Assembly: GCA_964452105.1 (NCBI GenBank)
Contig: CAYVLI010000174.1
Coordinates: 1 to 5,959 of the forward strand
Source of the DNA: CAYVLI01 sp964452105 [NCBI: uncultured Nitrospinota bacterium]
Lineage (GTDB): Bacteria > JAUXIQ01
Reading direction: 5' to 3'
Length of the DNA: 5,959 nt
Shown here: piece after piece, positions 1 through 5,642 of the stretch
Layout: every line of letters begins with the position of its first letter
Numbering within the stretch: the first letter of the stretch is position 1
Position numbers and translations under genes: made by a program
Notes under the pieces: model-generated
Databases searched by the model: none
The model's input: only the letters and a program-made list of their open reading frames with translations
Told to the model about the DNA's origin: nothing

Positions 1-991
1 CCAATTCCTGGCTCTCGGCTGAATCCTGAATTACGCCCATTTCGTCTCTCAACCACTGAACGGCGGCTCCGGTCGAAAAGATACTTCCTTCGAGGGCGTA
101 TTCCACGTTGCCGTCCTCACCCCAGGCTATGGTGGTGAGTACGCCGGGGTACACGGCGGGTTTTCCCGCCCCTACGTTCATAAGAAGAAAAGAGCCTGTG
201 CCGTAAGTGTTCTTGACCATACCGGGGAGGAAACAGGCCTGACCGAAAAGCGCCGCTTGCTGGTCTCCCGCCACACCGCCTATTGGTACGGGGCGCCCGA
301 AAAGTTTGCCCTCGGTTTCTCCAATCACTGCGCTGCACGGCTTAACCTCCGGCAGACACTTGGCAGGCACAGAGAACAGGTCGAGCAGTTCCGGGTCCCA
401 CCTCAGCTTGTTGATATCGAAGAGCATCGTCCTGGAGGCGTTGCTGTAGTCTGTCGAGTGTACCCGGCCGCCGGTGAGGTTGTATATCAACCAGCTATCC
501 ACGGTGCCGAATATTGCCTCCCCCCTCTCCGCACGCTTCCTCAACGTGGGGACCTTCTCCAGCAGCCATGAAATCTTGGTTGCAGAGAAGTAAGCGTCTA
601 TCATCAGCCCCGTTTTGCGCCTGATGAGCTTTTCCAGGCCCTGTTCCTTGAGCCTCATGCAATGCGGCGCGGTGCGCCTGCACTGCCATACTATGGCATT
701 GTGAAGGGGTTGGCCCGTCTTCCGATCCCATGCCACGACCGTTTCGCGCTGATTGGCAACCCCCAGTGCGGCTATCTGATCCGCCTCCAGTCCGGCTTCG
801 AATACCGCCCGCTTGGCGGCTTCGACCTGGCTGGTCCATATTTCGACCGGGTCATGCTCCACCCAGCCGGGTTCAGGATAAATCTGGGTAATAGGGCTCG
901 AAGCCATCGATACAGGTTTGCCACTGCTATCGAAGACGACGGCCCGGGAGCTGGTTGTCCCCTGATCCAGGCTGACTATATACTGCTCCAT
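1..991 (-). CDS. glpK: Glycerol kinase (FGGY family), C-terminus outside window
   Basis: Phosphorylates glycerol with ATP to sn-glycerol 3-phosphate in the cytoplasm, the entry step of glycerol use. The ATG at 989-991 opens an uninterrupted frame of 330 codons to the window edge; the family is about 500 residues, so roughly the last third is missing. Visible motifs are the N-terminal phosphate loop LDQGTTSSR (residues 8-16), NQRET (80-84) with the glycerol-binding Arg82-Glu83 pair, IDAYFSATK with Tyr134, [19 protein letters not shown] (164-182), and [11 protein letters not shown] (241-251) with the catalytic base Asp243, followed by NTYGTGSF (261-268). These match E. coli GlpK almost residue for residue. 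A weak purine-rich site (AGAGAGCGG) lies 5-6 nt before the ATG. At the loop where E. coli has the fructose-1,6-bisphosphate-binding Arg236, the aligned residue here is Pro234. The HPr-phosphorylated His of Gram-positive enzymes is also absent. No glpF or glpD is visible. Identification is firm; the loss of regulation is inferred. Confidence 0.96.
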   Translation of the reverse strand, partial: MEQYIVSLDQGTTSSRAVVFDSSGKPVSMASSPITQIYPEPGWVEHDPVEIWTSQVEAAKRAVFEAGLEADQIAALGVANQRETVVAWDRKTGQPLHNAIVWQCRRTAPHCMRLKEQGLEKLIRRKTGLMIDAYFSATKISWLLEKVPTLRKRAERGEAIFGTVDSWLIYNLTGGRVHSTDYSNASRTMLFDINKLRWDPELLDLFSVPAKCLPEVKPCSAVIGETEGKLFGRPVPIGGVAGDQQAALFGQACFLPGMVKNTYGTGSFLLMNVGAGKPAVYPGVLTTIAWGEDGNVEYALEGSIFSTGAAVQWLRDEMGVIQDSAESQEL

Positions 992-1036
992 AAATCCGCT
1001 CTCTTTTATCGGGAATGAGTAAATTGTAAGGAGGCT

Positions 1037-1042
1037 ATTATA
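1037..1042 (-). promoter_or_regulatory. Possible glpK -10 element (TATAAT)
   Basis: The minus strand reads a perfect TATAAT here, which would start transcription near 1030, about 40 nt before the glpK ATG. No recognisable -35 hexamer lies 16-18 bp upstream (the sequence there is GGGAAT-like). Use would therefore need an activator, or the match is chance in an AT-rich stretch. Confidence 0.3.
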
Positions 1043-1068
1043 CGAAAAAGCACCGATTAATTCCCGTC

Positions 1069-1097
1069 AGGTTACCATCCACCAAATGGCCTGTCAA
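1069..1097 (-). promoter_or_regulatory. Candidate glpK promoter (TTGACA, 17 bp, TAACCT)
   Basis: On the minus strand a perfect -35 TTGACA (1092-1097) is followed by a 17-bp spacer and TAACCT (1069-1074). The bases just before this -10 are TGG, which fits an extended -10. The hexamer itself is poor (3 of 6), so the TG extension would have to compensate. Transcription would begin near 1062, giving a leader of about 70 nt. The -35 lies between the arms of an imperfect inverted repeat (CCAAATG at 1082-1088, CATTTGG at 1121-1127) that could serve as an operator. Confidence 0.4.
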
Positions 1098-1230
1098 CGG
1101 AACAAAGGGCGGGGAGCCGGCATTTGGAATAGAGCGAGAATCGGCGGCTGGAGAGAACTCTTTTTATGTAAATCTTTTTAATCCGCCTATGCTCGAGGGT
1201 TATGGACCATGATATTAAGTGAAGATATGG

Positions 1231-1728
1231 TCAGACCTTTATATCACCATGTTTCTTAACATATTCCACCAAGCCCCCTGCCATCAGGATATCGTTCATG
1301 ATGCCCGGCAGGGAAGGAAAGGACAGATTCCCGCCCTGAGTATGGTTTATCACTTCACCGGCTGATAAATCCACCTCCAGCTCATCCCCTTCCTCTATCT
1401 GGTCGGTGTCGCATATGATGGCAGGAAGCCCGATGTTTACGCAGTTCCGGTAGAAGATGCGGGCGAAGCTCCTGGCGAGCACGGCCGATATTCCGGCAAG
1501 CTTTATGGCCGTGGGGGCGTGTTCCCGGCTTGAGCCCTGTCCGAAATTCACCCCGGCAACCAGGAAATCCCCCTTGTTTATCATGGAATAGAAATCCGGG
1601 CGGGCATCCTCCATCACGTGCTTGGCCAACTCCGGTAAGTTAGACCTGAGATGGAAAAGCCTCCCCGGGGCTATCAGGTCTGTACTTATATCGTCGCCAA
1701 ACTTCCATGCTTTGCCTTTTAACACCAT
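1231..1728 (-). CDS. leuD: Isopropylmalate dehydratase-type hydro-lyase, small subunit
   Basis: This is the swivelling small subunit that closes over the Fe-S active site of LeuC. The heterodimer isomerises 2-isopropylmalate to 3-isopropylmalate in leucine synthesis, or a similar 2-hydroxy diacid. At 165 residues it has the short archaeal/anaerobe-type length rather than the roughly 200 of E. coli LeuD. Motifs are [12 protein letters not shown] (12-23), [12 protein letters not shown] (61-72), which is the substrate-carboxylate loop, and [18 protein letters not shown] (85-102). The third residue of the usual NFGCGSS is Gln64 here. The specificity loop reads LFHLR (24-28), unlike the YL-type loops of typical LeuD. 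The start has AGGAG nine bases upstream (GAGGAGTCC). The gene follows leuC by 51 bp on the same strand with no terminator between, so they are co-transcribed. No leuA or leuB is present, so homoaconitase-like or dimethylmalate-type activity remains possible. Confidence 0.9.
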   Translation of the reverse strand: MVLKGKAWKFGDDISTDLIAPGRLFHLRSNLPELAKHVMEDARPDFYSMINKGDFLVAGVNFGQGSSREHAPTAIKLAGISAVLARSFARIFYRNCVNIGLPAIICDTDQIEEGDELEVDLSAGEVINHTQGGNLSFPSLPGIMNDILMAGGLVEYVKKHGDIKV

Positions 1729-1779
1729 TTGAAAGGACTCCTCTTGCGCCTGCCTCGTTTTACAACCTGCTTGATGCCA

Positions 1780-3033
1780 TCATAAAAATTCACGTGGGTC
1801 TGTTATTTTACCTTCGACAGCCGTGGCGGCTGCCAGCGCCGGGGAGCCCAGGTAGATGGATGCGTTGGGATTGCCCATTCTCCCCTTGAAATTCCTCGGA
1901 TTGGTGGCCAGACAAACCTCGCCATCCGCCAGCACGCCTTCGTGCACCCCCACGCAGGCGCCGCAGCCGGCGCCGGTGACCATCCCTCCGGCCTGCATCA
2001 TGGCGGCCCAGGTCCCGTCCTCCAGTCCCTTAAAATAGGTTTTCCTGGAGGCGGGCGTAATGATAAGGCGAATCCCGTCCGCCACCCTCCTGCCCTTGAG
2101 TATCTCTGCGGCGGCATGGAAATCCTCTATGCGGCCGTTGCATGAAGTTCCTATGAAAACCTGGTCCACCCAGACGTCTTCCAGTTCGCTCACCGGTTTG
2201 ACGTTATCCACCAGGTGGGGACAGGCGAGCATAGGTTCGAGGCTCGACGCATCTATCACCACCACACGCTCATATTCAGCGTCGGGGTCCGGCTTGAGCT
2301 CCCTGAACCCTTCGCCGCGACCCTGCTCCTCCAAGAATTGCCTGGTCACATCATCCGTGGGGACCATTCCTGTCTTCGCACCGGCTTCCACGGCCATATT
2401 GCCCAGAGTCGCCCTGCCTGCCATGTCCAGGTTTTCTACGGCCTCTCCGGTATACTCCAGGGCTTTATAGGTCGCCCCTTTGCTGCTCAGGGTCCCGATG
2501 ATTTTCAATACGAGGTCCTTGGCATATACACCTTTCTGAAGCCTGCCTTTCGCCTCGATCTTGATGGTCTCGGGTACTCGCAGCCAGGTCTTGCCGAACA
2601 GCATTGCGAAGGCCACATCTGTTGAGCCTACACCGGTGGCGAAGGCGCACATGGCCCCGCTGGTGCAGGTATGGGAATCGGCCCCCAGAATAATCTGTCC
2701 CGGCTCCGTATACTCCTCCAGCACCACGTGGTGCGAGATGCCATAACCTATGTCGGAAAGGCGCGCACCGGATTCTTTGGCGAAAGCCCTCAAAAATTTG
2801 TGGTCGTTGCTCAACTCCTGCCTGGGGCTGGGCGAAGCGTGGTCGAGGAAGAAGATGACTCTCTCGGAGTTCCAGAGCTTTTCCTTTCCCATGTTCTTTA
2901 TCTGGCGAACCGCAAGGGGGCCGGTTCCATCCTGGGCATAGGCAAGGTCCACATTCGCTATAACTATCTCCCCTGCCCTTACTTCCCTTCCACAGTGTTC
3001 GGTTATAATCTTTTCGGCCAGCGTCATTCCCAT
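1780..3033 (-). CDS. leuC: Isopropylmalate dehydratase-type hydro-lyase, large subunit
   Basis: This is the large catalytic subunit of a [4Fe-4S] aconitase-superfamily hydro-lyase, acting with the LeuD subunit encoded just downstream. The length of 417 residues is typical of the archaeal/anaerobe LeuC-HacA class; E. coli LeuC is about 466. The three cluster ligands are Cys298 in GTSCNGRIED (296-304) and Cys357 and Cys360 in GAGCGACVGVH (355-364). Other family motifs are LDHASPSP (63-70), GADSHTCTSGA (117-127), ATGVGSTDVA (132-141) and the C-terminal NFKGRMGNPNASIYLGSP (381-398). The start is the ATG at 3031-3033 because AAAGGAG lies 7 nt before it; the second in-frame ATG two codons later would be too far from that site. 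The product carries His-His at 101-102, where many LeuC proteins have Cys/His-Gln. Leucine synthesis is the default assignment; homoaconitase or 2,3-dimethylmalate dehydratase relatives share all these motifs. Confidence 0.92.
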   Translation of the reverse strand: MGMTLAEKIITEHCGREVRAGEIVIANVDLAYAQDGTGPLAVRQIKNMGKEKLWNSERVIFFLDHASPSPRQELSNDHKFLRAFAKESGARLSDIGYGISHHVVLEEYTEPGQIILGADSHTCTSGAMCAFATGVGSTDVAFAMLFGKTWLRVPETIKIEAKGRLQKGVYAKDLVLKIIGTLSSKGATYKALEYTGEAVENLDMAGRATLGNMAVEAGAKTGMVPTDDVTRQFLEEQGRGEGFRELKPDPDAEYERVVVIDASSLEPMLACPHLVDNVKPVSELEDVWVDQVFIGTSCNGRIEDFHAAAEILKGRRVADGIRLIITPASRKTYFKGLEDGTWAAMMQAGGMVTGAGCGACVGVHEGVLADGEVCLATNPRNFKGRMGNPNASIYLGSPALAAATAVEGKITDPREFL

Positions 3034-3069
3034 CTTATTGCTCCTTTTAAAGCCTAAAATAGATAACGC

Positions 3070-3099
3070 CCTGCGCAGGCTCCATTTTATGAATTCATA
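3070..3099 (-). promoter_or_regulatory. Two palindromes in the leuC leader
   Basis: TATGAATTCATA (3088-3099) is a perfect 12-bp palindrome and CCTGCGCAGG (3070-3079) a perfect 10-bp palindrome. Their centres are 19 bp apart, roughly two helical turns. They lie at or just after the predicted start of the leuC transcript, where a repressor would be effective. No known operator consensus is recognised, and palindromes this short can arise by chance. Confidence 0.2.
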
Positions 3100-3107
3100 C
3101 CTGAAAA

Positions 3108-3137
3108 TATATAACCCAAAACCCTGGATTTCTGCAA
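3108..3137 (-). promoter_or_regulatory. Candidate leuCD promoter
   Basis: The minus strand shows TTGCAG (3132-3137), an 18-bp spacer and TATATA (3108-3113). The -10 matches well and the -35 only in its first three bases. Transcription would start near 3101, leaving a leader of about 67 nt. That leader is too short for a T-box or a leucine attenuator, and I see no run of Leu codons in it. It is the best candidate in the leuC-tatA gap, and the tatA terminator just upstream would insulate it. Confidence 0.35.
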
Positions 3138-3180
3138 GAAGGGTGAAGGCTGCGGACTAATGGAGGAATATCTGGCTTCC

Positions 3181-3215
3181 AATAAAAACAGGGTAGGGAT
3201 CAACCCCACCCTGTT
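3181..3215 (-). terminator. Rho-independent terminator of tatA
   Basis: On the minus strand an 8-bp stem (3187-3194 with 3208-3215, AACAGGGT with ACCCTGTT), one mismatch and three more G-C pairs enclose a 5-nt loop (3199-3203). A T-rich tail TTTTTATT follows at 3188-3181. It lies 34 nt past the tatA stop. The plus-strand reading has no T-run after the hairpin, so it is directional. It separates tatA from the leuCD unit on the same strand. Confidence 0.87.
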
Positions 3216-3249
3216 CATCTCTACTGAGTTATAATTACGGACACTCTGC

Positions 3250-3489
3250 TCAATTACGTCCGGTACTGTCAGCAGCTTCTTCTTTTACTTCCGTCTTTAC
3301 TTCCGTCTTCTTTTCTTCTATCCTGGGCGCTTCCTCTTCCCCGGCAGAGGATTTCAGAGCTTTCTTGAAATTCTGAATTCCCTCCCCGAGACCCCTGCCA
3401 ATATCGGGGATACGTTTAGCCCCGAAAATAACGATGACTATTATGGCAATGGGAAGCAACTCCTGAATACCTATTCCACCCCCGAACAT
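3250..3489 (-). CDS. tatA: Twin-arginine translocase subunit TatA
   Basis: A small membrane protein that oligomerises to let folded twin-arginine substrates cross the cytoplasmic membrane. I place the start at the ATG at 3487-3489 (79 residues) because GGAG lies 7 nt before it. A longer frame to a TTG at 3522 would add eleven residues before the glycine-rich N-terminus and has its AAAGG too close to that TTG. The order of parts is a short N-terminal segment GGGIGIQE with Glu10 before the membrane helix (about 9-22, [13 protein letters not shown]), the Phe22-Gly23 hinge, the amphipathic helix [23 protein letters not shown] (24-46), and a charged tail rich in Glu and Lys (50-79). The tail contains a DNA-level tandem repeat. 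The gene has its own strong promoter and a terminator, and no tatC or tatB adjoins it, so the partner TatC must be elsewhere. TatA/E rather than TatB is favoured by the short length and the [10 protein letters not shown] sequence. Confidence 0.92.
   Translation of the reverse strand: MFGGGIGIQELLPIAIIVIVIFGAKRIPDIGRGLGEGIQNFKKALKSSAGEEEAPRIEEKKTEVKTEVKEEAADSTGRN
3284..3307 (-). repeat. 12-bp perfect tandem duplication in the tatA tail
   Basis: The 12-mer TTTACTTCCGTC (plus strand) occurs twice in direct succession. On the coding strand it is GACGGAAGTAAA twice, giving the protein repeat TEVKTEVK in the disordered, charged C-terminal tail. It keeps the frame, so it could expand or contract without damaging the membrane and amphipathic helices. 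Confidence 0.9.
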
Positions 3490-3542
3490 ATTTTTTCTCC
3501 AGCTAACGTACAAACGGTTCAAACCTTTAAAGCTTCATCAAA

Positions 3543-3571
3543 AATATACACATTTCCCTCACGCCTGTCAA
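3543..3571 (-). promoter_or_regulatory. Strong sigma70/sigmaA-type promoter of tatA
   Basis: The minus strand has a perfect -35 TTGACA (3566-3571), an exact 17-bp spacer and TATATT (3543-3548), 11 of 12 consensus positions. Predicted initiation is near 3536, giving a leader of about 47 nt to the tatA ATG at 3489 that includes the GGAG site. Together with the terminator it defines a monocistronic tatA transcript of roughly 350 nt. Confidence 0.78.
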
Positions 3572-3655
3572 ACAATAAAAATTTTGCTTTTTTAATATTT
3601 CCTACAGTCCCTCTGGAACATCGGTAACCGGGCCTTGCCAGCCACGCTAAAATAA

Positions 3656-3682
3656 TTGCCAAAGCAGGGTCTTTATTATAGA
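3656..3682 (+). promoter_or_regulatory. Possible promoter of the Fe-S protein operon
   Basis: TTGCCA (3656-3661) resembles a -35, and TATTATAGAT (3674-3683) offers overlapping -10 candidates; TATAGA at 3677-3682 gives a short 15-bp spacer. Any start from these would fall at or within a few bases of the ATG at 3687. TTGCCA also occurs at 3635-3640, exactly 21 bp upstream. Spacing is not ideal, so this is tentative. Confidence 0.3.
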
Positions 3683-3686
3683 TTGT

Positions 3687-5006
3687 ATGGTCATGGAGAC
3701 AGCAGCAGACGGGGTCAAGTTACAAAAAGTTTACCAGGAAACGCTACGCTGCAATCGCTGCGGCTTTTGCCAGAGCGGCTGTCCGGTTTACAGGGCCACG
3801 GGGGTAGAAACTTCCGTAGCGCGAGGCCACAACGCGCACGTCCGCGAAATAATAGAAGGACGGATGGAGATGCTCCCTGACCTGAGGGACCCCATCTTCG
3901 AGTGCCTCCTCTGCCGGGCATGCACCGCGAATTGCTTTCCGGCCGTGGAAACAGACAGGATAGTAGTCGCCGCGCGTGAAACGTACATTCAAAAATATGG
4001 CCAGCCTGAGCTTCAGCGCTACATATTTCGCGAGCTGTTGCCCAGGAGGGCCGCCATGGACCGTGCAGTCAAGCTGGCCTATCTGGGGAAGAAGAGCGGC
4101 ATCTCCAGGCTCGCCGCGGCATTGAGCCACCTTGGATGGTTCGGAAGGAATCTGGCCAGAGCGGAGCGGCTGACAGGCAGCCTGCCCTTCAAATTCCTGC
4201 GTGAGATAATAAAGGACAATCCACCTGAAGATATAAGATGGGGCGATGATGTGGCCTACTTCATGGGCTGCGGTTTCAATTACGCCTTGCCTCGGGCGGG
4301 GCTTGCCACCCTGCGCTGTCTGAACTCCATGGGGTTTGCCGTGGGCATCCTGGATAACGTGTGCTGCGGGCTTCCACCGTACAGCCACGGAGACGTGGAG
4401 GCTGCCCGCATCCTGGCCAAAACAAACATCGACTTCATGATTGGACTGAGGGCGAAGAAGATCGTCACCGAATGCGCCAGCTGTTCTTCTTTTTTGAAAA
4501 AATATGAGGAACTGCTGAAGGATGAACCAGGCTATGCGCAGAAGGCGGCGGACCTCCAGGGGAAGATAGTTGACTTCAATGAGCTTATGCACTCCAGCGG
4601 AGGCGCCGGAAGCCTCATCAAAGGTGTATCGTCGAGAGGCGAGATCGAGAGCATGACCGTGAGCTATCATGATCCCTGTCATTTGAGCCGCCACCAGGGG
4701 ATAACCGCGGAGCCGCGAGAAATACTCTCTTCCATTCCCGGCGTCGAGTTGGTAGAGATGGAAGAGGCGGACTGGTGCTGCGGCGGAGCGGGTGTATATA
4801 CTGTGCTGCATCCGGAGCGGTCGGACAACATCCTGAAGCGCAAGATGGACAATTTTTCAAGGACCGGCGCGGATTTTCTCGCCACAAGTTGTCCCGCATG
4901 CATCATGCAGCTACGATACGGTGTTAAGAAACACAGGATCGATGCACAGGTTGTGCATATCAGCGAACTGCTTGAAAAGAAGATTACAGGGGAGGACGGA
5001 TGTTAA
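3687..5006 (+). CDS. GlcF/HdrD-like (Fe-S)-binding protein with two CCG domains
   Basis: An electron-transfer subunit of the family containing glycolate oxidase GlcF, anaerobic glycerol-3-phosphate dehydrogenase GlpC and heterodisulfide reductase HdrD. Residues 22-32 ([11 protein letters not shown]) and 73-83 ([11 protein letters not shown]) are the two 4Fe-4S motifs, the latter followed by FP. Two cysteine-rich CCG domains follow: Cys195, Cys226-Cys227, Cys263 and Cys266, then Cys331, Cys364-Cys365, Cys402 and Cys405. All ligands are intact, and 439 residues is normal or slightly long for GlcF. I see no membrane helix. The closest type is GlcF, because both 4Fe-4S motifs end in CP/CFP and the linker is short, but no GlcD-type flavoprotein is in view, so the substrate cannot be named. 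The start is the ATG at 3687 (or 3693); neither has a clear Shine-Dalgarno, unlike the neighbouring genes. It overlaps dcd by 7 bp and is probably the first gene of an operon with dcd and moeA. Confidence 0.9.
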   Translation: MVMETAADGVKLQKVYQETLRCNRCGFCQSGCPVYRATGVETSVARGHNAHVREIIEGRMEMLPDLRDPIFECLLCRACTANCFPAVETDRIVVAARETYIQKYGQPELQRYIFRELLPRRAAMDRAVKLAYLGKKSGISRLAAALSHLGWFGRNLARAERLTGSLPFKFLREIIKDNPPEDIRWGDDVAYFMGCGFNYALPRAGLATLRCLNSMGFAVGILDNVCCGLPPYSHGDVEAARILAKTNIDFMIGLRAKKIVTECASCSSFLKKYEELLKDEPGYAQKAADLQGKIVDFNELMHSSGGAGSLIKGVSSRGEIESMTVSYHDPCHLSRHQGITAEPREILSSIPGVELVEMEEADWCCGGAGVYTVLHPERSDNILKRKMDNFSRTGADFLATSCPACIMQLRYGVKKHRIDAQVVHISELLEKKITGEDGC

Positions 5007-5551
5007 AGAACGACGCCTGGATAAAGAAGATGGCTATCGAACATGGAATGATAGACCCCTTTGAGGGCCGACAGGTCAGGGAGGGGGTAATATCTTACGG
5101 TCTGTCATCATACGGATATGATATAAGGATTGCCGACGAGTTCAAGATATTCACCAACGTATATACCGCCATGGTGGACCCCAAAGACTTCGATTCACGC
5201 TCTTTCGTGAACTTCAAGGGGGACGTGGCCATAATTCCCCCCAATTCCTTCGCCCTGGCCAGAACGGTGGAATACTTCAGGATACCGCGCAACATTCTCA
5301 CCGTGTGCGTGGGGAAATCCACCTATGCTCGATGCGGCATAATCGTCAACGTAACCCCTTTTGAGCCGGAATGGGAAGGAACGGCCACGCTTGAGGTGTC
5401 CAATACTACCCCGCTGCCTGCAAAGATTTACGCCAATGAAGGAATCGCGCAGGTACTCTTTCTTGAGGGAAGCGAAATCTGCAACTTATCCTATAAGGAC
5501 AAGCATGGCAAATACGACAAGCAAATAGATATTACCCTCCCCAAACTATAG
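5000..5551 (+). CDS. dcd: dCTP deaminase
   Basis: Deaminates dCTP to dUTP in the cytoplasm, supplying dUTP for dUMP and thymidylate synthesis. The 183 residues match the roughly 185-residue bacterial type. The diagnostic core is SSYGYDIR (36-43), [12 protein letters not shown] (59-70), [17 protein letters not shown] (84-100) and [23 protein letters not shown] (105-127). Ser107 and Arg111 correspond to the substrate-binding Ser and Arg of E. coli Dcd, and Glu132 in TLEVSN is the catalytic Glu. GIAQVLF (148-154) completes the beta barrel. The ATG at 5000 has GGGGAGG just upstream, inside the end of the preceding gene, and the 7-bp overlap suggests translational coupling. A bifunctional deaminase/dUTPase cannot be excluded from sequence alone, but the similarity to standard proteobacterial-type Dcd makes the monofunctional enzyme likelier. 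Confidence 0.96.
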   Translation: MLKNDAWIKKMAIEHGMIDPFEGRQVREGVISYGLSSYGYDIRIADEFKIFTNVYTAMVDPKDFDSRSFVNFKGDVAIIPPNSFALARTVEYFRIPRNILTVCVGKSTYARCGIIVNVTPFEPEWEGTATLEVSNTTPLPAKIYANEGIAQVLFLEGSEICNLSYKDKHGKYDKQIDITLPKL

Positions 5552-5558
5552 GAGCAGC

Positions 5559-5642
5559 ATGATACAAAAGCGAAATCGCTTCCGTTATTTCGCCTCTGAG
5601 GAGAACGGACATGAAACCATTAAAATCTTTGATATCCCTTGA
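5559..5642 (+). CDS. Possible 27-codon leader ORF before moeA
   Basis: An ATG at 5559 sits four bases after AGGAG (5550-5554), which overlaps the dcd stop, and opens a frame of 27 codons ending in TGA at 5640-5642. It starts MIQKRNRFRYF and ends IKIFDIP. It overlaps the first 32 bases of moeA in another frame. The ribosome site is better than chance, but the peptide is unrecognised and short. It may be a coupling or leader peptide, or a coincidence of the site left by the dcd stop region. Confidence 0.18.
   Translation: MIQKRNRFRYFASEENGHETIKIFDIP
5570..5593 (+). other. Hairpin upstream of the moeA ribosome site
   Basis: GCGAAAT (5570-5576) and ATTTCGC (5587-5593) form a perfect 7-bp stem with a 10-nt loop. 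A competing 5-bp hairpin uses AAGCG (5568-5572) with CGCTT (5577-5581), so the two cannot form together. The stem ends 4 nt before the moeA Shine-Dalgarno GAGGAG (5598-5603). No T-run follows, so it is not a terminator. A role in translation control or mRNA processing between dcd and moeA is conceivable. Confidence 0.3.

Noticed and set aside
257-1018. Plus-strand frames of 104 and 118 codons
   Set aside because: Both are antisense to glycerol kinase, which reads without interruption and matches its family throughout.
1205-1232. Hairpin GACCAT...ATGGTC at the leuD stop codon as a terminator
   Set aside because: The stem is only 6 A/T-mixed pairs with a long loop, overlaps the stop codon, and is not followed by a T-run on the minus strand. 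The T-runs farther on (about 1150-1180) have no stem before them.
1856-3057. Several plus-strand frames of 60-136 codons
   Set aside because: They overlap leuC on the opposite strand and show no recognisable domains or ribosome sites; they are shadows of leuC.
3034-3180. T-box or leucine attenuator upstream of leuC
   Set aside because: The leader is too short, with no Leu-codon-rich leader peptide, no terminator/antiterminator pair and no recognisable T-box sequence.
3490-3522. Longer tatA starting at a TTG at 3522
   Set aside because: It adds eleven residues (LYVSWRKN) before the usual TatA N-terminus, and its AAAGG is too close. The ATG at 3489 has a well-spaced GGAG.
3744-4811. 355-codon open frame on the minus strand
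   Set aside because: It lies wholly antisense to the Fe-S protein, whose cysteine motifs are complete. The translation shows no family motif, and long antisense frames are common in GC-rich coding DNA.
5570-5593. dcd-moeA hairpin as a transcription terminator
   Set aside because: No T-rich tract follows, and the next bases are the moeA ribosome site.
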